Source: Myxocyprinus asiaticus
Taxonomy: Eukaryota > Chordata > Actinopteri > Cypriniformes > Catostomidae
Assembly (NCBI RefSeq): GCF_019703515.2
Contig: NC_059356.1
Span: 19,993,197-20,057,196 of the forward strand
Direction of reading: 5' to 3'
DNA: 64,000 bases
The position numbers and the translations under genes were made by a program. This document shows, piece by piece, positions 14,063 through 25,665 of the stretch. Each line of letters starts with the position of its first letter. The first letter of the stretch is position 1. The notes under the pieces are model-generated. The model worked only from the letters and a program-made list of their open reading frames with translations, made no database searches and was not told the origin of the DNA.

Positions 14063-17000
14063 TGTGGTGCGTGCATGCCGGTATGTGTTGGTGCGGTGGC
14101 AAACGTTATTTAAAATCTCTGGTTTAATTCAGTTTTATTCTTACTCTTTTTGGCCTTTGGAATATGAAATAACCAGTGTTGGGTTGATTACTTATGAAAT
14201 GTAATCTGGTACTCATTACAAATTACACAGCTAAAATTGTAATCGGTAACATAATATTTTAGATTATTATATATACTGTAAATAGGTAATTTAATCTGAT
14301 TAATTATGTACTTGGTTTACGTTTGGATTATGCATGTTTTGATGATTATTACATTTTAAACATATTAAGTATTAATTTAAACATAAAATCTAACAATTAT
14401 TTGCTGTTTGTCAGCCTCAGAGAATCTTTGTGATAAAATTAAAAGTACCTTTTTATTTTTTTTATCTGATTATGCAGTCCAGATTACATGTAGTCCATTA
14501 CTACCCAAAATTAGAGTATATCTAATTGCTGTTATACTTGCTGCCAAGGTTTAGTAAGAGACATTAGGATGACACTGACTTGCAGAGGTTGTACTGTGAC
14601 CCAATAAATGACCCCTAGCATTTGTGCTGTGCAGGAAACAGAAGTGTGTTTTTGTGTGTGTTGGCCTGTATGCATGTGCGCAGTGTAAATCTGTCAATTT
14701 TGGCCTCTGGTATGATTAACCAGTTTGCTATCCTGATGAGAGTACACCAGAGAAGTGCTGGAGAACAGAATAAAGGTAAAAAAAAAAATTAAAAAAAAAT
14801 AAGAGCACAGGAAGAGAAAAACTGCTGAAGAATGAAGATGACAAACCATGTCAGCCATATAATTTTTGTCCTCTGGGCTCTGGTCTAATATCCCTATCTT
14901 TAGTCTTCCTCTTGTGTGCTTTAAATCACTCTTTATATATCTTACAAAAAACTGTCACTGTCATGGATTACGGAACCTATTCTGAATTGCTGAAGTTTGT
15001 TTCCTTGATTTGTACACGTTCTTATTTTTGGCATTGAGGAATAAATTGAGTCCTCATCGCTTGCAATGATAACGGCAGGCTTGCTCTTGGGAAGGAATCA
15101 CACACAAGGCAAAATAAAGCAAGTCCTATTAGAAGACTCAACCCATAAATGGCACGTGGACTGACACTGAAGTACCATCATGTAAATGTATGTTTTAAGC
15201 CATAGCTCACACCATTTTAACATTTGCATTCCAGAATTAGTCCAGAATAAGACTGAGCGATAATTCAGCCTGAATGATGTAGATGGAAACCACAGACAAA
15301 GAGATCAGTTAAGCTTTGAAAGTGTTGCTCATGGCTATCACTGTCCTACACTCATGAGTCAGCCCGCTGCATATCCTCAGAATAAAACCAAGACATTAAT
15401 GTGCTTACTGATAGCCAACATGTCCCAGTGACTATCATGCGGCTTCTAGAAGACAAATCTACAGTATTCCATCATGTCTTTTGTGCTGTGCTGTGCTGTG
15501 CTGTTTGGCATGGCATCATCTAGGGTCCATATTGTACTCTTTTGTACAATTCATATTTTCCCTGAAGTTCACTTTATGTTAGTCAAGGTCTGCTGCACCA
15601 AAAATTTTGTAATTTAGTTTGCAAGACCTTTAATGCCTCCTCTCTTAGGGGCCATTCAGACTGAATGCATTCTTATATCAGAACGCTTGCAAAAGTTGAA
15701 GTTCTTTTTGTCCTGACACAGCATCTAAAAAACTCTCCTTCACACTGTCTTTTACTAGAGCAAGTTGCCTTTTTCAAGCTTACATTTCACAGTTATCGTT
15801 CCAGAAAAGCCACGTTCACAAATTATGTTTTCAAACAATTATTTTCTGGCAGGTTCTCTTCATCTCATGAATTAAGATCTTTTACAGCCTGTAGTCACCC
15901 ACGGCATAAGTGTGATTTAAAGATCTGCCTCCTCACAGATTGTGTTTGGTAGCTGCCCCATTGTCTTTATAGCATCTGTAGTCACCCAAAATTACATCCA
16001 ATTACTTGGTCATTCACAGATGACATTTGTGCCTGTGGGGCTCAGACCCTTTAAACAGGTTATTAATACAGCAATCTGTTTTACCATACTCTAAATAAAT
16101 GCTGCTCGGTTCAGTCTTTTGTATACAGACGTTCATGCATATAATTAAGAGACCGGTTTATTTTTCTCATCAGTGCCATAATTACTCCATTTATAGGGCA
16201 ATCAGAGAGGCCAGTTGTATGGGAAGAGAGAATTGGCTTGCTCATAATCTGGTTTTACAGGCACAAGTGCTGCCAGCTTCTCCCTTTGACCAGTGCCATG
16301 TGTGTAATGATTGTGATGAAAGTATCACTCCTCCTCAATCAGTGCCCACCACTCTGACGCATGTGTCTGTTTTTGACTCAAGTCTACGCAAACCACCACA
16401 AGCTGTACGTGAATGTGGCCCAAGATTCCATCGGCGTTTGGAGGTTTGTGAGTGGGCTGTGTGAATTAGTACCATTTCCTTTGCAGAAATAGAAAGTGTT
16501 ATTTAAAAAAGAAAATAAAAATTACACTGTAGTCTGGCTCTGCACTGCAGCCTACATCTTTATAATGACATATCAGAGATTAGCCTATTCTGCATTTAAA
16601 AATGATGTAATTGTTCAATGTTTACTGTAAATTATTTCTCCTACCCCAACTTAATGTGCAGAAACAACTGTGAGTAAGCCATTTGTTGATTTCCCTTAAA
16701 AGTGGCTCTTTACACCTTCGAAACATTGCTCTGTTTGTTTAAGCATACCAACCAGCCCAGAAGCAACAAGGGGCAGCCAATGTGTGAGTTTGGGGTGGGA
16801 CTATACACCTTGAAGAAAAATTGTTTTTGCAATTTTAATTGGTTATGCTAGTGGTGTAAAAATAACACATTTCACCTTTAAGGCAAATTTTGGCCAATAG
16901 ATGACTGCCATCTACACCAAAATAGCTTAATAGTTACAGTGATCCCATGGTCATGGAAAACCTGGAAATATTAGGAAGTTTGTGGTTTCAATTGTGCTTT

Positions 17001-20000
17001 CTAAGCCTGGAATTTAATGAACTTAAATGTCATGGAAGAGTCTTGAAAGTTTCTAGTTGCGATTTATAAATGTTTCTAGTTATACTCTGCTCTATAGTGT
17101 TTTATTTGGTAAAACTTGCTTGCCAATCATAGTAATAGTCCAGTTTGCAAGTGAATCGCTCTTTTGAGTTTGATCTTTTAAATATGTCGAATCGCTTCAC
17201 GAATCATTCTGAATGAATCATCTGGGAATCAGTCTGAATTAAAATGATTTTCAAAACTCATCAGTTATTACAAATGATTGGAAATAGGGCTGCCCCCGAA
17301 CAAAGATTTTCCTAGTCAACTAGTAGGCGTTAGTTTAAGCCATTAGTCGACTAGTCGTCGCACGTTTTTGATATTCATTTAATTACTTATTATATATATA
17401 TATTGGGGGGCATCAGAAAATGGTTTGAGTTCCAGGGCTGAGAAAGAATGTTTTAAGTAACATTGCTAACACTGTTATACATTACAGAGAAATACTAAAC
17501 CGAAATAATGAGCCTTTAAAATATAAATTTTACAAGACATGAAGTGAGCTGCAGCGACACCGGCAAAAGCAGTAATGATTCTGAATGTGTCGGAAAAACC
17601 AGCAAGGAGACTGTCTGAACATTTTGTTAATTTATAGAGAAATGCACATTAGGGTTGTGCCGACAGACGATGATCTCGGGGATCGACGATGGTGAGAGTG
17701 TTCTCCAATAGCTGATGCCTTTGAGAATGTCAAGACGATATTTGGCCTGTTTTCCCATTAATCTATTAAATTATTATTATTATTAGACTATTATTATTAT
17801 CAAATTAATATTACAAATAATTTGCCCGTAGACACACAGACACGCGCTTGAAGAAACACACTTTATTATATTATTAAGAACAGATGACAGAAAAGCATCT
17901 ATGCGCATGTATGTTTGTTTGGAGGCGTGCAGTCTCCTGGAACACGCGCATGTAAAAGGTTCTCACTCTTTCTTTTTTCAGTCTTCTAATTTTTTTTAAA
18001 AAATTTTTTTTTTTTGCAAGAACAGTATCTTCTGCAAATGACCTCAGACATCTCAGCTCAGGAGGTGCTTTGAGGTCAAAACAACACTGCATATGATATT
18101 TAGGTTTTTCAGAGAATGTTTTTATAACATATATATTTTGTCTTACTGTACTGGCAGAGTTTTTATTGTCAAAACAAGTGAAAAAATCGACCAGTGCTGA
18201 AGAAGTAATCCAAAGTATTTAGAATACGTTACTGACCTTGAGTAATCTAATGGAATACATTACAAATTACATTTAACAGTATGTATTGTGTAATCTGTAG
18301 TGGAATACATTTCAAAAGTAACCCTCCCAACCCTGCCGGTAGAGAATGCACAGATGAAGTTCTTTGCCAGAGAGATGTTACTCTTCACAACTGTTGTAAA
18401 GCCAACTTTCAAATAGTTGAACAACACACATTTTAAATGCACTTATTTGTTTTTTCCAGTTTCATTTGAACTTCTGTTAAAATAAATAAAAAATAAAGTT
18501 CAAAGTTTGAAATCAAGGTGTCTTGCTTTATTGTGTAGGCTTAACCTAACCCTGCTTAACAAAAATTACCGCATAGTACCACCTAGCATCCAACCAGCGG
18601 TAATACTGGTGTTCGTCATTTTTTTTTCTGCGACCAACCGACCAATCAAAACTTGGTCGACCAAGACTCTTCTCATCGACTAATGTTAACTATCAGGGGG
18701 CAGCCCTGATCGGAAAGGTCATGGAAATTTGTTGGTTAAAGGAATAGTTCACCCAAAAATGAAAATTTGCTGATAATTTACTCACCTTCAGGCCATCCAA
18801 GATGTATCTGAGATTCTTTCTTCATCAAAACAGAATTTAAGACTTTTAGGATTTCATTTCAGGCCTCCTCCTTTAAACAATGCAAGTGAATATACTCCAT
18901 TTTTTTTGACGGTCCAAAATGCATATTTAGGGTGCATCAAAATAATCCACACGACTCCAGTCGACAAATAAAGGTCTTCTGAATGCAAACGGTTGATTAT
19001 TTTTAGAAACAAAACAATACTTATATACTTTTTAACTACAAATGTTCGCTTCTGTACATCTCTGTGACGCGCTCATGAGAGGGATGACGTAAGCTCGTTG
19101 GTAAAGTCACGCGTCACGTGGAGGAAGAGGCAGGAAGCGCATCATTGTTTAAATTTTTTTTTTTTTTTAATATTATTTGGAAATAATTTATTTTAATATT
19201 TTTTTATATTGTTTTTAAATTGTTTTGGTTTGTGAACGGCACAAGTTTCTCTTTTAAACAATGACACGCTTCCTGACTCTGGACCAACGAGCTTACGTCA
19301 TCCCTGTGATAAGCGCACGTCACAGAGATGTACAGAAGCGAACATTTGTAGTTAAAAAGTATATAAGTATTGTTTCTCATTTCAACTCCTATCATGTCAT
19401 GGCTCTTTATCAACCATCTTCCATTCTCTTCACAGATATTTTGCAGTATTACCTTGCATGCAGCGTGGGTCAGGTCAACCCCTTCCAACAGGTAATCATT
19501 ACTTTTCTTGCTTTCACTCTGTCTTACTTCCCCACAGTCCAAGCCTAAAGGCACCAACAAATGGGCTCTGTTCAAAACGCTAGTGAACTTCCTAGCTGCA
19601 GTGTACAGCATTTTTAGGGCTCATAGTCACACTTGATGCAAAGGTTGTTCCAAACAGAAGGCAAAAAAATGATATTGCCATATTACTTTTTTTTTCTTTT
19701 CTTTTTTTTTTTTTTGCATTTTGTTTTTGTTTGGTTTTTTTTCTTTTTGTTTTGTGTGTTGTGTTGTATTGTATTTTTCTTTTTTTCGTCTTGTCTTGAC
19801 TTGTCCAAAATCTAAGGTAGTGTAGAAGGTAATAGGTAATTCCAGAATGCATTTCAACAAACTCAGTGAAAATTTCTATCTAAGATGGTGGACAGCCATA
19901 GCTGTTTAATTAAAAATAAGCTACTTTACCCAATATTTGTGTTTACTCTGTGCTATTCAGAGTGTTTTAATCACAATTTGTTTGAGGAGGGCTATTTGTG

Positions 20001-23000
20001 TGATGCATATGAGTGAGCATTAAAAACATTTGCTGCACGTGAAGACTGTTTCAGTTGAGTCACTTGTGAATTTCCAGTTTGGTTAGGATATTGACTTAGA
20101 AAGTAGCTTTTTATGTAGACAGTGTGACATCACTAGTGTTTAGAACAGAGCCATGGTCAGTCTCCACCTCCTCACACTCCATTACGGGGGAAGTGCCGTC
20201 TACTGCTTTGTGTGTCCCTGTACATTAGCATTCTGTCCTTGTTCAGAGCTGCTCGATGGAACTGTGTTCCTGTGGCTTGCTGCCCCTCCCTTTAGTTAAT
20301 GGAGTCTCCTTAAGTCTTTAAGTGAATAATATATGTGCATAATTCAAACAAATCACAGCTCTTAACTGATCATGATTGATGGATTATGTGGGTGACAGCT
20401 CCATTATCTAGATGTCATTTAATTTAAATGAAGGTTAATGCCCATATGGAGACTGAACAGTACACTTTGTTAGCAGATGTGTCTAAATAGGGTTCCTCCA
20501 GTTCTTATGTATGTAGATGAAATCGAGCCAGTTTCACATCTGAGATGGCAATTAGTTGAAGTGGATACTGCTTTTAGACTTAAAAGGTCTACCTAGGAAC
20601 ATTGAAGAACACTTAAAGAGTAATATTAAGCAATATTAAGCTTTTACTTTATGAAAAGAAATGGCTCTATTTGAAAGCATTGCAAGCTGCCTTGCTGTCT
20701 ATTGCCTATATAGACTTAAAGCTTCTAAGGCTATGTTCAGACTGCTGGCAAATCTGATTTTTTCTCAAATCAGATCTTTTTAGGCAGACTGTCCGCACTA
20801 TTAATTGCGAGTGATCAAATCAGATTTGCGCGTTCAGACATAACCAACCTATCTGCATGGGTTGCTTTGGTAACGACGTAGGGGTACCCACGTGACGATG
20901 CTTTCAAAACAGATGCGGGAAAAATGGAAGTGCATCATCTCGCTCTCCAAATAAGTGCCCTGTCCAGTCGTGGTTCAGAACTCCTGGAGACTGGTAAATA
21001 TTGTGATGTTCTGTGCTGCAGTCAACGATTTTTGACGTCATCGTTGTGTGTCGTGTTAAGAGTGACGCAAAAGACCATTTGAAATCCGATTTGAGCAGCC
21101 AGAGCGTCCAGACTGAGACACCTCTGAAAAAATCAGATTTAAATCACATTTGAAACCACCCTCCTGATGTGGTTTGAATCAGATTCTGAAAAATCAGATT
21201 TCATGTGGTTTTTTGCTGTCCAGACTATCAAAACTCATCTGGATATGCCAAAAATCGGCAGTCTGAACATAGCTTAAGACAACATCCTAACTGTCATAGA
21301 ACCTCACAAGTTACTGCTTTAGAATGGTCTACTTGGGCATAAACTCTCTTAATGGTAAACGCATAACATGTACAAGAGAATTAACTAATGCTAAGTTGAC
21401 TCCACTCGAATTTGTTGTTAGCATGTTGCTATGCTGCCTGAATTGCATTAAAAATACATCACATACAAATTTGGGGTAAAATAGTCCAATTTTAATTAGA
21501 TAGGAGATAGAAGTTTTGCAGCATTTAATAAAATACAAAAACATATTTACAATAGACATTTCACAAGACTTATCAACCTACCTGAATGATTTTTTTCACC
21601 AAGCATATTCGTGAAGGATGCATGTGATGCTGCCTTAAAAGCAAAAAGCTTACATAGGTAGTAGAAAGCAGCATAACCAGCTCACTATGTTTTTAAATAG
21701 AGCTGTTTCTTTAAACGATGTAAAAAATCATAAAATTCGCATCCATCTGCGCTTTGTCCCCATAGTTTTTCTATGTAAGCTTGCACTAGATGGACATCTG
21801 GAACGTTACACTGCTATTTCTACTTGATCTAACTATCTAAAATAAGTTTTGTTGGTGTAACCTAATGTATTCAAGTTGATACAGACATGTTAAATAATAT
21901 TTTTGACTTGAATCAAACCAGTTAATTTAGATGTTACCACATGAAGCACATTTTTTAGGTTAACATTTTTTTTCAGTGAATGACAGTTTCAGTCACCATT
22001 CATTTTCATCACATCTTTTTTTCCATACAATAAAAGTGAATGGTGACTTTCTACCTAACTTTTGCATTGCATGAGCGTAAGAAAGTATGTCATACAGGTT
22101 TGGAATGACTTAAGGATGAGTAAATAATAACATAATTTTTTGTTTTGGGTGAATTATTCCTTTAATGTAATAATTGGAACTGAACTATGGTGGAAGGGTT
22201 TTCATCATAATTCTTGCCAAACCTATTGGGACACAACTGCCACTGGCAGCATTGAGCGTGTAATTGCTGCTGTCCTTTATATACAAAATGCACAAAGTTT
22301 CTAGCACTGTTGCACAAGATTAATTCCACAAGGCTGCTATCATCAACTCAAGTCTCTTGTAAGCTTTGCAAAAAGAAACATGTACTTTCACATTGAATTT
22401 CAGCAACTTACCAGCCTGTCATTGAACTTTTAAATATAGAGCTGTTGGCAGACAAAGCTGACACGGAGGCCATTTGGTGTCTCAGATATTCATGTTTTCA
22501 AGACCTAAGGTCTCTAAATACTGTGTGACTGTAATGGACTGAACACTTTGCCTTCCTTCACTTGAAAATTTCTTAAAGAGAAGCCTTTGCAGGCTTTAGT
22601 TGCCAGGTGAAAATGCACTGTTGCATTATGCAAGCAACTCTCTCCTGCTGAAGTACAAAGAGTAGAGTAAGTGTGGAAGAGGAGCAAGTGTGCAGTGGTC
22701 AATGTGAAAAGGAGAAATAGTTCTGCACTGTGAAGGACTCTTTTTCGCTTTGTGTTTTTCACTGCTTTGGAATGCCAATAATAAACATCAACTCTCTTAG
22801 AGGTTGCTTATGTAAAGTGTACAAGAGAATGTACAGTTGAGTTGTTTTTAGCATATTGGTAAGCTAAAGACAGATTGCTCTTAAAAGCAAACAAAATAAG
22901 GGCCTTGGTAGCTCAGCAATTAAAGACGCTAACTACCACACCTGGAGTTGCAAGTTCGAATCCAGGGCATGCTTCCTAAGCAACCAATTGGCCCGGTTGC

Positions 23001-25634
23001 TAGGGTGGGAAGAGTCACGTTGGGTTAAGCTCCTCGTGGTCACGATTTTCACTCTCGGTGGGGCGCCTGGTGGGTTGTGCGTGGATGCTGCGGAGAATAG
23101 CATGTGCCTCCACACGCGCTAGGTCTCCGCGGTAACGTGCTCAACAAGCCACATGATAAAATGCGCGGATTGACTGTCTCAGATGTGGAGCCAACTGAGA
23201 TTCGTCCTCCGCCACCCGAATTGAGGCGAGTCACTACGCCACCACGAGGACTTATAGCGCATTGGGAATTGGGCATGCCAAATTGGGGAGAAAAGGGGAG
23301 AAAAAAAAACAAAAACAAACAAAGCAAACAAAATACATGAACAGATATTGGATGAAATAGTCACATTTTAATTAGATAAGAGATAGGACCTTTGTGGTGT
23401 TCATTAAAATACAACCTTTTTGTGTTGTGGCCTAGATGACATCAACTCTCTTAACGGTCACTCACACGAAAGTGTACAAGAGAATGAACTAATGTGCAGT
23501 TGATTCCAATTGTGTTTGTTGTTAGCATGTTGCTAAGCTAATGACACAATGTTAGATAGGCATTAACCACAATCTTTACCTAGGCATTAAATCTTAATGG
23601 TCACTCATGCAAAAGCGTACAAGAGAATCAACTAAAGTGCAGTTGATTCCAATTGTATTTGTTGTTAGCATGTTGCTAAGCTAATGGCACAATGCTACAT
23701 AGGCATTAACTACAATCTCTACCTAGGCATTAACTCTTAACGGTCACTCACGCAGAAGCATACAAGAGAATGAACAAATGTGCAGTTGATTCAAATTGTG
23801 TTTGTTGTTAGCATGTTGCTAAGCTAATGACACAGTGTTAGATAGGCATTAACTACAATCTCTACCTAGGCATTAACTCTTAATGGTCACTCACGTAAAA
23901 GCGTACAAGAGAATCAACTAAAGTGCAGTTGATTCGAGTTGTATTTGTTGTTAGCATGTTGCTAAGCAATGACACAATGCTACATAGGCATTAATGCTTA
24001 ACGGTCACTCACAAAGCGTACAAGAGAATCAACTAATGTGCAGTTGATTCAAATTGTGTTTGTTGTTAGCATGTTGCTAAGCTAATGACACTACACAAAA
24101 TGACACATTGCATGTTGTCAGTCCTGTGGACTAGCGAAAGATAGTTACAAGCAGAAGCGTTATGGCCATGTGCATGAAAGTTTGAGTCCCAGTCTCGTTC
24201 CCCCTCTTCTACCCATCATTTCCTTTTTTCTCTCTATTTCTTTATGGAAAAATGATATTAGGCTCCAAAAAAGAATGGCATGTTACATGCAATTTGGGTG
24301 AAATGATTGAAAAATATAATATCAATTTAAAAATCAAGATTTTTTCAGGAGGAATATTAAAGCGATATGAAATGAAAAATTTGTCATCATTTACTCACCC
24401 TCATGTTGTTCCAAAACCATATGACTTTTTTTCTTCAATGGGACACAAAACTTAATGTTAGGCAGGGTCACATTTAATGTGTTCCATGGAAGAAGAAAGT
24501 CATACGAGTTTGGAACGACATGAAAGTGAGTAAATTATGGCAGAATTTAAGTTTTGGGTAAACTAATCCATTAAAGTGTATCTAAGAGGAAGTTTACATT
24601 CAGCATGTAACTGGTCTCTTATGTCTTATTGTAGAAGCTGTCTGGAGGTCACAAAGCACTGGTGGAGATGCAGGATGACGTGTCAGAACTACTGCGCTCT
24701 GCTGTCCGAGAGTACCCCAAAACAAAGGTGAGCATTTGTATCTAGGTATGTAGCCGTGTGTGTAGACTTGCATGCCTACAAAAGCTTGCAGGTCCTTTTG
24801 TAGTGTGTGTGTTCTCCCACTGGGCCTCTGTCATTGTGTAGATTGTGTGTGTGTTCCAGGAAAAGGGGTGGCAGACTTTCTGTGCATGTGAAAAAAATAA
24901 GAGCCGCTGGAGCACAGGCATTGAAATAAAAATGCTGAATCAATAGAAATGTTTCACCCTTAGACCAGCCAAAATCTGTTTACCACTGCAGCTTTATACA
25001 ACTTACACCTCACAGAACACTGAACCTTTGAAAAAACGTATTTTTGAAAAATCCCTCTGTGAATGCATGTGTTTGGCAATGGCATGTTTTTTTTTTTTTT
25101 TTTTTTTTTTTGCCATGACATTATATCTTAGACACAAAATGACTGTAAAAATATTAAAACAATGGATTAAAAAAATGAATGGACATTGATTATGCTGCCT
25201 TATATTTAAAAAATGACAATACAATTTGTTTCGTTTGTGGTCTTGCACAAGACTGGATGGCCTGACCTTGTTTTGATTATTTTTGTGTGTTTGTATGTGT
25301 GTGTTATAGGGTAAACTTGAGCAAATTCAGGGGGCTTTAAACACCACAGAAGTTGGACTACACCAACTCACTGCGCTTGTGGACTGCCGCAGTTTGCACA
25401 TGGTAAGAAATACTGTGGTGGTTTTTGTCTGCATGACCACATTGGACATCCTTAAATGAGCGCATCTTTCCACCATTTACACTGAAACCTTAACCTCTGC
25501 GAAGCAGGAGGGATTTTGCAAAATATTTGATCTCCTACAGCCCAAAACACACATTTACACATACACCACCAGTCGAAGTTTCTATCAACTTGAAACAAGA
25601 GAGCATTCAAACCAGCACTCAGCACTTCAGTTCC

Positions 25635-25665
<31 letters not shown>

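Larger units (their letters stand above)
13143..19435 (+). other. Intron 5 of the visible gene (6.3 kb)
   Basis: Contents: TA/TG microsatellite (13984-14058); an inverted-repeat element whose left part at about 14174-14230 (ccagtgttgggttgattact) is a common fish repeat start; a GCTGT run near 15485-15502; a TTAA-flanked element (16600-16877); a repeat starting at 16937 split by a hAT element (17285-18708); and a truncated palindromic TTAA-family copy (18740-19381). The stretch 14530-16590 is otherwise unrecognised. A 121-codon frame at 16099-16464 is considered by chance. Confidence 0.5.
19492..24634 (+). other. Intron 6 of the visible gene (5.1 kb)
   Basis: It holds an inverted-repeat transposon (20730-21273), a partial TTAA-family MITE (about 21975-22161), isolated and tandem copies of a 143-bp unit, a SINE (22899-23322) and a short TTAA MITE (24361-24570). 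The 19492-20700 part has only T-rich tracts and unrecognised sequence. The acceptor ttgtag ends at 24634. Confidence 0.5.

Noticed and set aside
13877..14204. Tyr/Ile-rich open frames
   Set aside because: Produced by the TA/TG microsatellite.
19204..19611. 135-codon minus-strand frame
   Set aside because: It runs antisense through a ttyh3 exon and a transposon palindrome; its coding signal is a shadow.
22899..22975. tRNA-like sequence with A- and B-box motifs
   Set aside because: It is the head of a SINE: it continues into a 350-bp body with an A-rich tail and is enclosed by 15-bp target duplications. The clover-leaf stem pairing is not convincing for a functional tRNA.
23049..23364. Overlapping open frames on both strands (61 to 92 codons)
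   Set aside because: They lie within the CG-rich SINE body and continue into its A-rich tail; no independent homology.
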